64,000 nt of DNA from Phallus indusiatus (GCA_027605045.1 JAQFWX010000104.1:55089-119088), one strand, 5' to 3'; counted from the first letter of the stretch, positions 31,970 to 45,400 are shown. The notes: generated by a model not told the origin, from the letters alone. Program-made: numbers and translations.

Positions 31970-33668
31970 CTAGTACGGTATTCCATTTTCTGTGAGTGTA
32001 TTTTTGAGGAAAATGCACAAATCGAATTCGCTTTTAAAACGATCCAGAAATTCAATCTTGTACTCCGGAATTCTACGTTTCTCTATCGAGTTGCGATTTC
32101 CAGGAATCATCATGTCAGGAGAACAGATGAAATCTCGCAAAAATTCCGTATACGATTTGACAAAACCCCAGATTTCGCTATAAAATCCTGTCACTTTCAA
32201 AGGCTTTCTACAGATCACAGAAAGGAACAGTCCGAGCAACAACCTCTGGTCCTTGACGACATACGTATTTGCGAAATGAATCTCGCGGAGGCATGGAAAG
32301 AGGATCTTTGGGTTAATCCGATATGGCGTAACAACAGGTATCGTCGACAGTCCGTGGAACCGCAAACCAAGTTTCCCCAGATTTGGACAATGCTCCGCAA
32401 GAACTAGTAAATCTCGGAATTCAAAACCTTTATCCGTAAATATAACCAAGCTTTTCCATGTTGACCGATTTTTCGCCAGTTTGTGTAGATTTGCAGACGT
32501 CATTGAAACTTTCCAGGAATAAACCTCAAGCGTGGTTAAATTTTTGCATTTCAAAATCTTCTGAACGACTTTCCAGTCAACCGTCTCCTCCGAGGTCAGC
32601 GCTATAGTTCTTTCTGAGCCGATGATGAGAGTTTGTAGAGAAGGGACCGAACATGCAAGTACGTCCGCCAGTGATCCCGGATTGCGAGTTTCATAACCAG
32701 GTACAGCGGGATTGAGAGCCAAATATGTTAAACATGGGAATTTGAAAGCATTAAAGAGGTTCATAGCTTTGAGCGGGTATTCCATCGGAACGTCTTGACA
32801 AGTGAAAGATTTCCAAAGGGATGTGTTTTCGGGTCGACGAGGAGGTTCTTTGTTGAGCTCCCTGGCAGGGTAAGCCTCAGAGGAGAAGAAGCCATCGACT
32901 TCATAAGGGTTAGTAAGCGTATGTACGATATGCAACTTGGGCATTTTAAGCAGTTCTTCCACAAGATAGTTTTTAGCCATAAAACCAGGGATATACAAAG
33001 CATTGAGATCCTGAAGTGAGCAAATCATAAATGTTGTGTACACTTCACTTTTGTAATCCGCATCCCAAGGTGCGTCTATCCTCAGGACTTGTATGAATGG
33101 TGCCCGCTGAGATAAAGACGATCCAAATGTCTCCATCGCGTTAGGATTGAACGAAGAGACTGTGACAATCCAAAGTTGCCGGAGACTGCGTGATAACAGA
33201 TAATCCACGTCCCAGGACTCATCCTTTTCTGACAGCACTGTCCATTTTAAACAGCGTAATCCGGGAAATAAACACCGAGAATTTCCGGTTAAAGCTCGGA
33301 AGTGCTTTTGGGCCTTCTTCAATGCACGCTTATCGTCTGTGGTTGCGTAAACTGTGCGGACTGAAGTACAGCACAACACGAAGCGCTCTTCCGCTCTCTT
33401 TTGCACAACATCATCGAGTTCCTATATGTTGTACAAACATGAAAACCTGATAGTATCAAATGGCGAAGGAGAAACGCACGAGTGTTTGTTGCTCAACAGT
33501 CGCGGAAAGCAAGTCAAGGGCTCGTCGTAACGAAGTTTCTTGCCATAGCAGTCTGGTGGCTGCGAAGTTACACGTTGTATTCACGAGCCCAAAGCTTTTC
33601 AAATCCTCCTTGGACAGGAATCCTGATACGGCAGTCGCAATACGACCAATGTCGAGAATATTTTGCAT
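31970..33668 (-). CDS. F-box/LRR-like protein, two exons
   Basis: Putative SCF adaptor. Exons 33668-33480 and 33421-31970 join in phase 0 to encode 546 residues. The ATG at 33668 starts just before the F-box-like N-terminus (residues about 5-45: IGRIATAVSGFLSKEDLKSFGLVN...LLWQETSLR). The rest shows leucine-rich repeat spacing (LRQLWIVTVSSF, LQVLRIDAP-like, LTTLEVYSWKV, LGKLGLRFHGL). A copy of its last 100 codons is stranded at 30030-30345 and a decayed relative lies at about 33950-35720, so three versions of the same gene stand in a row in the same orientation. The F-box is weak compared with the gene at 25180, so Skp1 binding is uncertain. Confidence 0.75.
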
Positions 33669-33949
33669 CACGTGGGGTGGGACAAATTTGGAATTTAGAA
33701 AAAATCGCTTTGAGTAGGGGAGAGAATCTGAGAACGAGGAAAGGGATCGCAAGACATATATATGAACAGACGTTTGTGTCCACAGATTATTTAGGTTCGG
33801 TATGGACTCCGCTCAAGTGGCAATCGGCTAAAGTCCATGGAATGTCCTTTAAGTAGGCGTGTGTCCAACAAAAGAAAAATCCGGAGGCAATTGGTTTGTT
33901 AAATACATAGCTTCGTGATGTTCCTTAATATTTCAATAAAGAATCAAGT

Positions 33950-35720
33950 GGAGATCGAATGGGATGCTATTGCTCACCGGGTTCATTATTTGAGCTTAAA
34001 ACGAGTTGGGTTGAGATTCGAGAAGCTTCAAGGAATCTACGATTTCAAGTTTTCAACAAATCCAAGACAAATCTCTTGATAGAGACTAAGAGGGAAATAA
34101 GGAGACCGAGATACATTGGACCAGCACATAACCATGAGAGAACGGGGATAAAAGACCAGAACGGAAGAGTCTCACAATGATAGGGTATTGGCTGATATTG
34201 GAGACACTCAGACTCTGTACACAATCCGAGGTCACGCAGTCACACCGGCAACTGCCATTCATGTCAGAGATGAACATAAAATTTTATTGTCGAATGGTTT
34301 CGATATAGATATCACGATGGTGTTTCTATATGTAGACACGTTAGAGGGAGATATACTTTGGAGCAATTGAAACTAGAGAGAAGGAGAAAACATCGCTCAT
34401 CGACAGTACTCAAAAACGCTAAGACTCAATTGAGGATTGCGAGAAACTCGAAGAGCTTTAGGTGCGGACAGTTTCCGAACACCAGCGTCTCTTCGCGTTG
34501 GAAAGAAGTCACCGGCAAGATGACAACCCTAACCCAAGCGGCTTTCACTCAATTCTAATTCAGTTATTGCAATACGCCAAGAATGAATCTTGAAGCTGAC
34601 AAGATTTTGGCACGTCAAAAATGGGGGAGATGGTGCTCCATGCAACGTGCGAGATTTTCGTTATGGACTCGGACCAGGATGACTTGGGACCAACAATAAG
34701 AGTTTCCAAGAATGACGCCGATTTCGCGAGGGCATTAATTAGTCGACTGAATACACCGGGGTTTTTGTCACCTAGTACACGTACAATCTGCAGGTGCGTG
34801 AGAAAGGGAAACTTGTGAAACTCGAAGTTTGAAGGGAAGATCGCTCGGATGGTAGAATTAAAACAGCGTCAGACCTAAGTCGGCAGATCGGGCAGGTGGT
34901 GAAAGAGTCTTCTTTCCTGAGTTTTCCAGGACTCATGCCGATTAATTCGAAATCATCATCATGTGTTGCACTTGATGGGTATGACCGTTAGGGTATAAAA
35001 TTTGGGAAGGTCACCCAACGTCTCCAGTAAAGGACCCGTGATAATTGCATCGGGAATGGTCAAAGCCTTCAGGTCTGAAGAAGAGGGATTGAGGCAGGTA
35101 AAATATTCGTATGAAAATCTGGGATAAACCCCTGGAACATTGAATCGATATGGATCCTCGAAAGTCCGGGGGACAACAAAGGGGATTCACTTTCCAGTCA
35201 CCAAATTGAACGGCACTTCGTACCTCTCCATATCAAAGAGAACAAGTTCGGAAAAGATATAAAGACTCTAGATAATTGGACTTTGCCGCCATTTCGAGTT
35301 CCCTGTGATACTTAACTGATTGAGTGCACAAACGGAATCGCTTCACAGCTTCGTCCCGGAAACTACATAAACAAATTGAGCAACGCACATTATGGAATAG
35401 ATAATGATGGGAAACGCACTAACTTGTCGCCACCGGGGCTTTCAATCAAAGCCAAAAACTCGTCACTGGCTTTATCGACCACAGCCTTTCCCAGAAAACT
35501 GGAAGACCTGAGTAACTGCAAGTTTTATGACGAACGAAAAGCTCAGCATGTCTTTCTGGGCTGCTGTAAAGATGATTCGCGATGCGATCCGTTATGACTT
35601 GGTTTCGAAAGATGTTAAGCATGCCAGTAAAAGTGTAGACGTTTAGTTTCAAAGGATGTTCGTTCTGGTATTTCCAGAATCGTTTTATAAGCAGATCCAA
35701 TTGGATCTGCAAGGAGGATC
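33950..35720 (-). pseudogene. Decayed F-box/LRR gene related to the 31970-33668 gene
   Basis: On the minus strand several blocks align by eye with the intact neighbour in the same order. Around 35110-34960 there is DLKALTIPDAIITGPLLETL (neighbour: DLNALYIPGFMAKNYLVEEL). Around 34845-34640 there is FPFLTHLQIV...LETLIVGPKSS (neighbour: FPCLTYLALN...LQTLIIGSERT). Around 34130-34070 there is LGLLISLL (neighbour: LLGLFLSVI). Blocks are in different frames and separated by stops, and the N-terminal F-box part is not recognisable. The 35450-35720 part is only a weak match. Boundaries are approximate. Confidence 0.6.
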
Positions 35721-38700
35721 CTCACCACCAAAAGGGCGGATTGTTGTCAGAAGTGTGGACGAACAAGACCAGCAAAAAAAGCCTGTTTCCCTGAATGTAT
35801 CAGACAATAACCTCACCGAAGATTTTGAGACAAGAGGAAATTGGGACAAAGTTCTTAATTTAATAATGAAGAAAGCTTTGTGAAATTCAGATTTCACGAA
35901 TGATTTCGGACGGCACGCAAGATCTGAACTATATGTCGTCAAACTGGATAGCAAAAAAAAGGTTTGAATTCACCTTATACTTCAAAGCCATTACATCATA
36001 ATCTACGACCCATATATCAAGTATCATATATGACGTCAATATGAATTGTCATGCGGAGAATACTAGGGCCATATTCAGGACGAAGGGCTATATTCATTTT
36101 GATTCCCAAATATCAAGTTAGCTCTGATTCCAGAGCTGAGGCAAATCCCAGACAATGTAACAATTCTACTCTGCATGCAGATCTGCAAAATAGGTCCACA
36201 GGAGGTTTTATGCCAGAAAAGAGTGCTTTTGTTCAGACAGTAAAGAATTTGGTGATCTTTGAGCTGAGTTCCTCACGCAGCCATTCAAACTCAGCGCGGC
36301 AGGTGCCAGGCGCTCTTCTCTTCGGAGCCGCCACTCGTTTACGTTTACAACTTTGCACGAACAATCAATCCAGCAAATGGAGAGTAAGATGTTCTAAACC
36401 TGACAATCAAAATTCCCCAAGTCAACTCATAATTGACTAACCTGGACAGAACTTCCATTCAGCAACCCTAATCCCTGAACGTTACATAATTTTCGAATCG
36501 GAACATTCAAAATAGGATTCGAAGAATTCCCTCACCAACAACGCACAGTGTTGTCCTCGCAGATTTTTAAATGCCTTGATTATCAGGTGATTGTGAAGGA
36601 AGATAACGGAACGAAATCAACGATTGAATAATGTCTCACGTTTCTCAAAATTTCAAAGTTGCATATATCGTTTGACATCGGGCCTTTCGAGTTTGCGACT
36701 TGCGACTCTGGCAGTTGCGCCACATGATGACCATAAGAAACTAAAAAAAAACACCCTTTACGGCCCTTTGAACCGACCGCGAAAAAAATTCCCCATGTGT
36801 AAGGTGATAGATCCTCTTTCTCTCTTGATATTAAAAAATGCTTCCTTTTTTTCTATAACCCATAATTCAGGTGAGCGGTGAGATTGATCATTCGTTGAAG
36901 CGGATGCGGCCAGACCATTACTGTTTTGAGTTTTGGCACTACATACACAATTCCAATCACTCCGACCTCATCGATAATACCACGGTCACTGCATTTCAGA
37001 GGGAACAAAAAACAGCGGGGAATAGTCATGAATTGCGTTGGAGGAGGGGAAAGTCTTGGACTCCCATTCAAGACGCATGCGTAAAGTGACTCCCAGTCGA
37101 GTATCAAGTTACTCGTTTAGCCCTAAATCAACTTTCTATATTTTGTTCTTTATCATAAAAAACTTAGATTGCCGTATCATACTATCAACTGATCCTTGAT
37201 CTTCTTATCTACACGCTTCAAGGAAAAAAGGAGGGAAAGGGGAAAAATCTCCGAGTCCGAATTCGCACATCATTGACACTGATTCACAGATCGTAAAATT
37301 TACAGATAAGATATTGCGTCCTCCGGGGTAATACCTCAACAGTTGAACCGTCAACAGGAGGAAACCTAAAGGACGCGGTACGCGACGTACCTACGTGATG
37401 CAACGAAGCAACGCACAAAACATGGGTATCCAAGTTCTCTTGCGATTGCAATGCAATGTGTTACTATCTCGGGAAATGTTTTTTTCTCCTTCTGTGCATC
37501 TTGCAGAAAGGAATCAAAAAACGGAAGAAGAAGAAAAAACACACGAGTTATTGCCAGTGAGAGCCGACCTCGGAGATTGATATGGTGATTGATACAAACA
37601 TACAGAAAAAAACCATCCTGCATGTATGCACGTCACTTGCCTTTATGGTGCGTGCGCGCCATGGCTATACCTAGTCAGCCACTTGTACTGTATTATAATA
37701 GCCGTGGCGTAATAAACATTTGCCAACGGGTAAATAAATAATATCAATGGACGATAATCACAGGACATTGCTTAAAACGACTGGTATCAACGTGTTAACC
37801 ACACTACCTATTACATCCGAAGATATCCGGCAAACGAAAAGTAAAAAACGGCATTAAAAAACTAGGCTATTAGAATGAATTCAAAAACGATGTAGAAATG
37901 GAAAAAAGGCGAAAGCATAACGACACTAAAGAAGGAAGGAAGGATGGAAGGAGAAAGGGTGTAGTGTGTAAAAAAGGGTGCATTAACGAAATTAAAAAAA
38001 AAGGAAGTGAATATGAAAGTAATTACATAGCGAACCAATAATCATGGAATAAAATGTGATTAACATGCTATTAGGAGTTCTTTTTGGGGGGGTAAGGAAC
38101 AAGGCAACAACAGCACAAAGCGGTATACAGACAAACAATGAACAAAACGACGATATAATAGAACTAAAAGCGATGATGTGGGTGTAGAATAAATCTTTCA
38201 GAGGGAAGACAATTCCAATAAAACGAAACCATGACCATGATAGACAGAGAAGGGAGTTGAAAAGGAAGAGAAGGAGAAAAAAAAACGCAAAAACGCAAAC
38301 ACATTGAACACAAACACAAACACGATTTGAGAGTTATAATCGAAATTAGAAGGCAGCAGTAAGATGAAGAACGAAGATTTGATATTAGCAGTGGGAAGCG
38401 AGAACGCAAGCAAAGGAAAAAAAAAGATCGAAAGGAACACAAAAATTAAACAGCTATAGCTAAAACTAGAAGCGAAAGGCGGAGTTGCTTATGATCAAAG
38501 AGAGAAAAAAATTTTTTCAAACCGCCTGTCCATACAAGCCGGATTGAAAAAAAAATGACCACCAAGCCAACCAACAATGAAAAGGAAAAAAACCACACTG
38601 AAGCGTCATATGCCAAAGAAAAAGAAGAAACGGTTGAAAAAAAATAATGATCCCACTTATAACAAGAATACCACCATCATGCTTGATTGTATTCATCCTC

Positions 38701-38911
38701 TCATTCCTCTCCCTACTTCCTCTCCCTTCTCTTTCCGCGCGCGACACTCTCAAATTTTTTTTCTCTTATTTGAATTCTCGGAAACAGCAAAAACGCAAGT
38801 TTAAGGTAGGGTATGGTGGGTGGGGGGCTGCGAATGTCGTGTGTTTTCGCGGTCATCCTTCCGAATCCTATAAGTGGTTTTTTTTTGATACGTTGCCGCA
38901 AAACGTCCCAA
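35721..38911. other. Intergenic region without a supported gene
   Basis: About 3.2 kb. The first part may contain more of the decayed F-box gene. The part from about 37850 to 38900 is purine-rich on the plus strand (AAGGAAGGAAGG, many A runs) and is probably the 3' flank and untranslated region of the GATA-factor gene. No tRNA, repeat family or spliced gene is recognisable. Confidence 0.45.
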
Positions 38912-41900
38912 CTATGACTTCGCGTCGTCAATCTTCCAAATGCTTCCAGCGGGGGCAGTACCCGTTGAACCGAGTTCACCTGTACTTTCTCGTCTCCTCA
39001 ACGGTACGGCACGAGCACCACCACCATTACCACCACCGCTACCACCACCACTATTGCCAGCGTTATTATTACTTTGCTGCGACTGTAATAGTTGACTCGA
39101 CTGGCTAGGCGACGTTTCCGAAGGACCACCAGCAACATTGCCACCACTTCCACTATTACCACCCGGCGAACTCGACAAGACTCGCATATCGTCCATTCCT
39201 CGTTTAACAGCAAGTAGGATGTCATCCGTCCTGGCTAACAATTTTTCCAAGCGTTTCCTTTCTTGGTGCAATACCACGAAATGCGCGTTAAGATCTTCAT
39301 AGGTAGGAATCGAACTACTTCCGCCAGCAACAGCAGACGATGATGACGCTGATGACATATTAGACGAAGTCGCCATATTAAGATGATGGTGATGATGCGG
39401 TGAAGGCCCGCGATGCATAGGGCTTCCGGCAGACGAAGACGCGTCTTGAATGGGAGACGGCGATCCTTTAAAGCCCGGTAAAAACGGATGCGAATGAGTG
39501 TGCGATAAAGGTGGTAACTGAACGTTTCCAGTAGCACTCAAATTAGGACTGCCACCACCACCGCCGCCGCCGCTATTTTCAGCTTGAGGATGTGAGAACG
39601 GCGATCGTCGCGACCCGCTAGAACCAGCGTAGCTGAAACTTCTCGTCGCACCGCCTCCCATGTGAGCGTGAGCATGGTGCGATATTTGATGCTGCTGTCC
39701 ACCTCCTACATGCGCATGACCAGATAATACATCCAACTCTGACAACGACGGTAAATCAAATCCGCCATGTCCGCTATGAGGCGAATGCAGTTGATGACCA
39801 GGATTAGACGACGAATGACCATGACTATCCCATGCATGAGAAGGAAGCACATTCACGGGTGTCAATCGCTCTCCACTTTCCGGATGTAATGTTTGCATTT
39901 GCTCAACGCTTGACTCGCGGTCACTGTTATTACTCCGCGTGCGACGAAGCTTTTTGCGCTGAGGCTCAGCAGCTGCATGTTCAGAATCGTACGCCAGTTC
40001 ATGCTGAAGACCCAAAGGAGCCGTTACACTCCGTCTGCTAGCCTTTCCTAATGCATCGAGCGCTTCAGCAGCGTCCCGGTCCGACATTGTCGTATTAAGA
40101 CCGCCAGGTGATAACGGATTGGATGGGGACGAATTGGAGTTATTATTCAATTGAGGAACGAATGTGTGTGTTTGCCCTGATGAAACTGGCGCAGTCGCAC
40201 TTGGAACAGCGCCTGAAGCTGCGGGAACACGTTTGCGTCGTTTAATGACGGTCTTTTTCAAGGAGTTCGGACGATGAGTTCCGTGCAGTTTATAATATAA
40301 ACCTATAATAGGCCAGATGAGTATTTCGTCAGTTCCTTTTCTGAAAGAGGAGAAAAAGATATGCAAGATTGAAAAAAAAAAGCGGGAAACGAAAGAATTA
40401 TCGTATCAGATAACGGTAAAAGACGCCCGCCTGCTAGAAACTGTATGGTCCGTGCGTGTGAGCAGGGAACGGATAGTACAAAATCCCATGATAAAACAAG
40501 CGACCATACATCCGTAGCCAGCCGGTCGCATAGATGAGGGAAATTTTTTCTTTGATAAATTTAAAACACGCCCACGGCAAAGGTCCCCGCCAAAGACGGA
40601 TCCGTGAATGAGCAAACAGGAAAAAAAAAGACCGAAGCGAACGAATAGGAATAGGGAAGAAAAAGAGAGAGCGAGATAGAGGAAAATCTTCACACTTACC
40701 GCAAGCGTTACATATATTATTTCCAGCATCGTCTCGTCTCCATAAAGGCGTAGTACTTGTTCCACAATTTGCACAACTCAAAGCACCTACAGGCGCTCGA
40801 CCACGTCCACGGTTGATAGAAGCGTTGTTTGCGCCTCCATTGCCATTTCCCGAATCTGGCGACGGCTCACTCTGGCTATTAGCCGCTGCTGCCTCATGAG
40901 CGGCTGCTGAAGCCAGAACAGCGGCGGCCGCTGTTTCTTGAGCTGAGTGGGCTGAATGAGAGAGGATATTATTAAATGTAGGACATCCTGCACAGGCTGA
41001 AGCACCACCTGTGCCATCACAGCGACCGTCGCCGGGACAAGTACCACTTCCGGAGTGCCTTTGTGATTGCTGGGAGTCTGACATGGGAGATGCGGCTGGT
41101 GTCAACAGCGCAGGCATTAGCCCCTGTTTTGGTAGTGTGGATACTGGAGGAGCATTTGCAGGAGGAGTTTGCTGTTGCTGTTGTGTCGATGACTGTTGTT
41201 GTTGTTGCTGCGATTGTTGTTGTTGTTGTTGCTGCTGCTGCTGCTGCTGTTGCGGCTGCGACTGTTGTTGTTGCGATTGCTGCTGAGAGGGTGCTGTAGA
41301 TGAAACGGATTGCATCTGGTCTGTAGAAGCTGGACTGGGAGTGCGACCAAGGTTGGGAGGTCGGGCTGTACGACGAGCTTTGAGATAGAGACCTACAAAG
41401 CATGAAACAGGTTAGCGAAAAAAGTATGATTAAAAGAGTATATACAAACGAAAAAATAAAGTTGGATTGGAAAGAACAATAACATGATAATTTAGCAACA
41501 AATAAGAGGGGATATCTCGAGGGCTAGATTGCCCTGGCCTCGCGGGAGACACGCCCAAGACGGCTAGACTGCAAGCCAACGAGCGGAAGAAAATGGCAAA
41601 TGACAATGTATAGGATATAAGAAAGAGTAAAAAGGAAATGAAAGCATACAGAACGGTCGTTTCATAAAAATAAATAAAAGAGCAGCTTGAAAAAAGCTGC
41701 CGCAAGCACTCGGAGACCAAAATACTCACCACACGCGTTGCAGATGGTTCTGCCCTCAGCGTCGCGCCTCCAGAGCGGCGTTGAGCTTGTGCCACAATTA
41801 ACACATTTTTGGCCGGAGTCAGACATGGCAGAAGGAGATACAGATGGTGTTGTTGAGGCTGAGTTATCGGCTGTAGGAGGAGCTGAAGGTAGCTGGGAGT

Positions 41901-42051
41901 GCAAGTCCTGGGCGAACCTCGAGTCTTGGGACGGGGTGTCAGTTGCGGAAATAGATGGCGGAGGAGTAAAAGGCTGCATTCCGTGTGATATAGGAAGTCT
42001 ATGATGAGGTAAATTTGAGGAAACAGGAGTTTCCAACACCAACGGCGACAT
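38912..42051 (-). CDS. urbs1: Iron-responsive GATA repressor (Urbs1/SREA/Sre1 type)
   Basis: A nuclear two-finger GATA factor that in fungi represses siderophore biosynthesis and iron-uptake genes when iron is plentiful. Exons 42051-41730, 41392-40700 and 40302-38912 give 801 residues. Finger 1 (residues 83-107, CVNC...CNAC) and finger 2 (314-338, CANC...CNAC) both have the C-x2-C-x17-C-x2-C pattern with TPLWRRD. Between them lies [12 protein letters not shown]...CAGC (Cys226, 232, 241, 244; C-x5-C-x8-C-x2-C), the iron-sensing motif diagnostic of this subfamily and absent from other GATA factors. A polyglutamine tract (about residues 143-183) precedes it. After finger 2 come a basic segment ([11 protein letters not shown]), a long Ser/Gly/His-rich region, and a coiled-coil-like [21 protein letters not shown] near residue 690. 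Both fingers are interrupted by an intron at the same codon and phase. Confidence 0.92.
41165..41285. repeat. CAG/CAA-type trinucleotide tract coding for polyglutamine
   Basis: On the minus strand CAG and CAA codons alternate irregularly through about 120 bases within exon 2 of the GATA-factor gene, broken by a few Ser and Pro codons. The longest unbroken run is 13 Gln. Mixed codons suggest slow rather than recent expansion, but length may differ between strains. Confidence 0.8.
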
Positions 42052-42435
42052 CTGAGCAAAAGTCGAAATGGGGAGGAACAGAAAATCAGACGTTGAGGTT
42101 GAGAGCCGTCCTCAGCTCTTTCCTTATCAACTCCGGCATCACTGACCAATCACATTCCGCGCATTACAAATATTACATAAGCCACAATCTAATCTCTCTC
42201 TAGGCTCTCCTTTCAGTGTAGTGTGTGTGCCATCCCACTCCTCTCCCGGCTTTGCTGTATTGTGATATCTCCCAGTCACCCCCTCGAACTTCATTTTCCC
42301 CCGTGTTTCTCCCCCAGCAGCCGTCGGCAGAATCTGGTGGAATGGCTTCTTTTCCTGCCCAATCACCGCGAAGCGGTTACACCGTCTATGACACGAAGAT
42401 CTGCCACTGGGGTTTGCACTTTTGAATCTTTCGAA

Positions 42436-42488
42436 AGATAAATATTCAGATAAATGGACAGATAGGTAGATCGTACTATCACTTATCA
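42436..42488. promoter_or_regulatory. Cluster of five GATA-factor motifs upstream of the GATA-repressor gene
   Basis: Within 53 bases there are AGATAA (42436), AGATAA (42448), AGATAG (42460), CTATCA (42476, reverse of TGATAG) and TTATCA (42483, reverse of TGATAA). They lie about 385-440 bases before the ATG at 42051. All fit HGATAR, the site class bound by fungal GATA factors, so autoregulation or control by another GATA factor is plausible. Confidence 0.55.
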
Positions 42489-45400
42489 CAGAGTGCATGC
42501 AGTAAACCTGTTTGCAACTCGATCAAACGACACGATTTGATTATTTTAAATTTATTGGCGAAGGGTTCGCCTCCGAACACCTGCTGTATATGTAAATTTC
42601 GAGTCCCATTATTTAATTATGCGTCCTCCACTCGCATAACGGCCGCCCGTAGCTTCCGTTGTGTATATGAATCACGATTTATCATTTCTGGACTCAAAAT
42701 GCATATCACAAGACCTGTGATCAGCCTCGAAGCGCGGGTTAGGGTTATTATTTTGAACTGGCCAACAACAGCAACAGTATAGAACTGCAAATGCGATTTC
42801 ATCCCCCATCCCCCATCCTTCAGAACCCTTCAGAATCAGGAGAGGCTCTCCTTGGTTTTCTTTTCCCTCTCACTTTTCCCCCTTTCTTGCTGCGGTTGCC
42901 AATATAAAAAGATTTTTAGGGAAAAAGTGGCGTGGTTATGTACGTCTATAGTGTCCCGCCAGCGCCTGATTTGAACAATTCATCGGGTCCAGATAACACT
43001 TCACGTGGCGGCAAATACCATGCCGTGTCAGGATGATAATCGGCTTGATCAGATAATCAAGACAAACTAAATTAGCACACAATCGGGATCTATTCTCAAA
43101 TATATTCATGTTGATTACATCATGGCCTTTTGCCCCATATAAACAAAAAAATTGTGTCTGATGACTATTATATAGTCCCGAGTGTGCCAGAGGCAAGGAA
43201 CAGAAGGGTTTGTATGGCTTGTCTTCCCTCTCTCTTTTTGAGAGGCAAGCCCACATCTTTCCCAAAACTATTTCCGGTCAATGCGCCAACGCGTCAAATT
43301 TCTCAGGGCCAGACAAACTTCAGATCACGAGTCTGTTCTCAGAAGCGATGATGTAGGATTTTAGCTTTTTCACCGGACAGCGGAAATGAACTAAACAATT
43401 TTTACGTCCAGGAAAGATCAAAAGAGGGGGAAAAACACTTCAGAACTGCCCCCGGACCCCAGGTTATGGCTATAAACGCTATTGAGGCAACCACTAAAGA
43501 ACTATGTATGTACTACTGGATTATCTTTCCAAGCAAGGAGAAGAAACATGATGCATCATGGAAGTTATGATGATGCGCGATTAACGCCGTTGCTCGATGC
43601 CCGAATGCCCGGCTAAAATAAGGTACAGAATCAACGCTGCGGTGAGTGCCTCCATTATGCAGGCCTCGACTTCTAGAGCTGATTTTTTTCTGGTGACACA
43701 GTGTCAAGCTTCACATACCTCCTGTTATCGGCCTAATATATTCCAATTAAACGGAAGACCTTATTACATTGAGTTTCTTTTTCTGTAAGATGATCTATTT
43801 GATGAGTGCATTGGCAACTGTTGGGAGATGCGATTACAACCAACTGTCGAGCTCGATCTAATCAAATCCGGCCTCAACTTTATACGTGCAACCCTTTGAT
43901 TGTTTCCTGCCAAGCGCTACAACGAAACGGAGGAACTCTACGGATTCGATTCAGCTCCGGATGTATCTTGTATGTATATAGGAGTGCCCTGAATGCCTCC
44001 GTTCTTCCTCTGCGGAAGAAGATCAGGATCCCTCAGGATCCATACCGAACAGAACACCAAAAAAAACAAAATTACTTCCCCATCTATAATCGAGGGGGAT
44101 CATCGCCGGCCTGACCACTTGTTCATCATCAATGTTCTCCCGACTTCGCTCGTCGACAAAAAAGAAAACACACACTTTCTTTAGAAAATCGCTGATGCTG
44201 GCACTATATATACACATATAAGCCAAAGAAGAACTTCTAAACATCCGAGTCACGTCATAATATGCGGGGAAGAGCCAAAATGCGCAACGACTTCCAATCA
44301 CGCAGTAAATGCGCAGACATAACCTAGACCTCGTTCAATGTTACGTATAAAAGAATCACGCTGGCCAGTAAGAATCACTGTCAAGTGTCGGCTAAACTTG
44401 GCGCCGCCCCGCCTTGTCAACGATGTGCTTGAGCTTAAACTGGTCGGATGAGGGCCTTGTCAACTCAACTCAACTCTTCTCTTGTTATAAAACATCGGAA
44501 CTTGAAGATCTTTGTATGTTCATAAACTCTCAGTTTCGGGCTCCGTTTTCATAATATGTACTACATCAATACGGATTTGGACATTCCAAGTCTCAGAATA
44601 TACATATGCACAAACATTATGGACATCTCGGAGAAAAAAGTCCTAATAGACCCTTTCAACACGCGTTGTAGAAAATTCCAGACGCATCTTATTTTTGTAT
44701 CTATGCACCCCATACATGATACGTTCATCCAAGATGAATTAAGAGAACCTCTCTCTCCAGGAATCCGGCGTCGTATACAACACCAATACCATGGAATGCG
44801 TATACAAAATACATATATCATGAGTATAGTATAACCGCTTCCATTTGTATATTGCCACTGGAAACCATTTCACCCGTTTATATACAGTGCTTCTGCTGAC
44901 TTTAATGGCGAACCCCCATCGGTGATATGTAATACAGTACATTTTGATATGTAACCCCACATGAAATGAACTAATCAAATATCATTAACTTTAATTTCCT
45001 ATTATGCGTTTGTATGTAACAAAAAAGCTCGCGAAGCCTGAGAGAGAACGCGGGCCAAGCCGATTCCATTTCCACTTTCCTACGCATTTATTCAAGAGGG
45101 GCTCGTGACCCTATTTTTCCCTTCCCTTCCCTCTATTTCATTTTTTTTTTGAGTGCATGCATCGGGGTGAGGTTGTACACTTTTTTCAAATTATAATATT
45201 GCCCAAAATATACAAGGTATTGCTGTATGAAGAAGAGAGGAAGAGAAAGAAAAAATGCAAGCACCAGAAAGATGAAAAAAAAATAAATGTACCATGTCGT
45301 ACCATACCAAAGTCTTTTATAAAATGAACAAACGGCCAAACAGGGCACCTTAACCTCCATTGACCAATTAAAAAGGAAACGCAGAAAATAGGAAAATAGT

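Noticed and set aside
38164..38442. Minus-strand hydrophobic frames downstream of the GATA-factor gene
   Set aside because: Phe/Leu/Ser-rich because the plus strand is A-rich here. Lies in the probable 3' untranslated region and has no start context or domain.
41011..41286. Cysteine-rich open frame on the plus strand
   Set aside because: The Cys run is the antisense of the polyglutamine tract in the GATA-factor gene (CAG/CAA read as CTG/TTG/TGC). It is not a real cysteine-rich protein.
44556..44834. 92-codon frame behind a TATA-like box
   Set aside because: Isolated, no intron or domain, residue mix rich in Ile and His without signal peptide. The TATA-like sequence alone is too common in AT-rich DNA.
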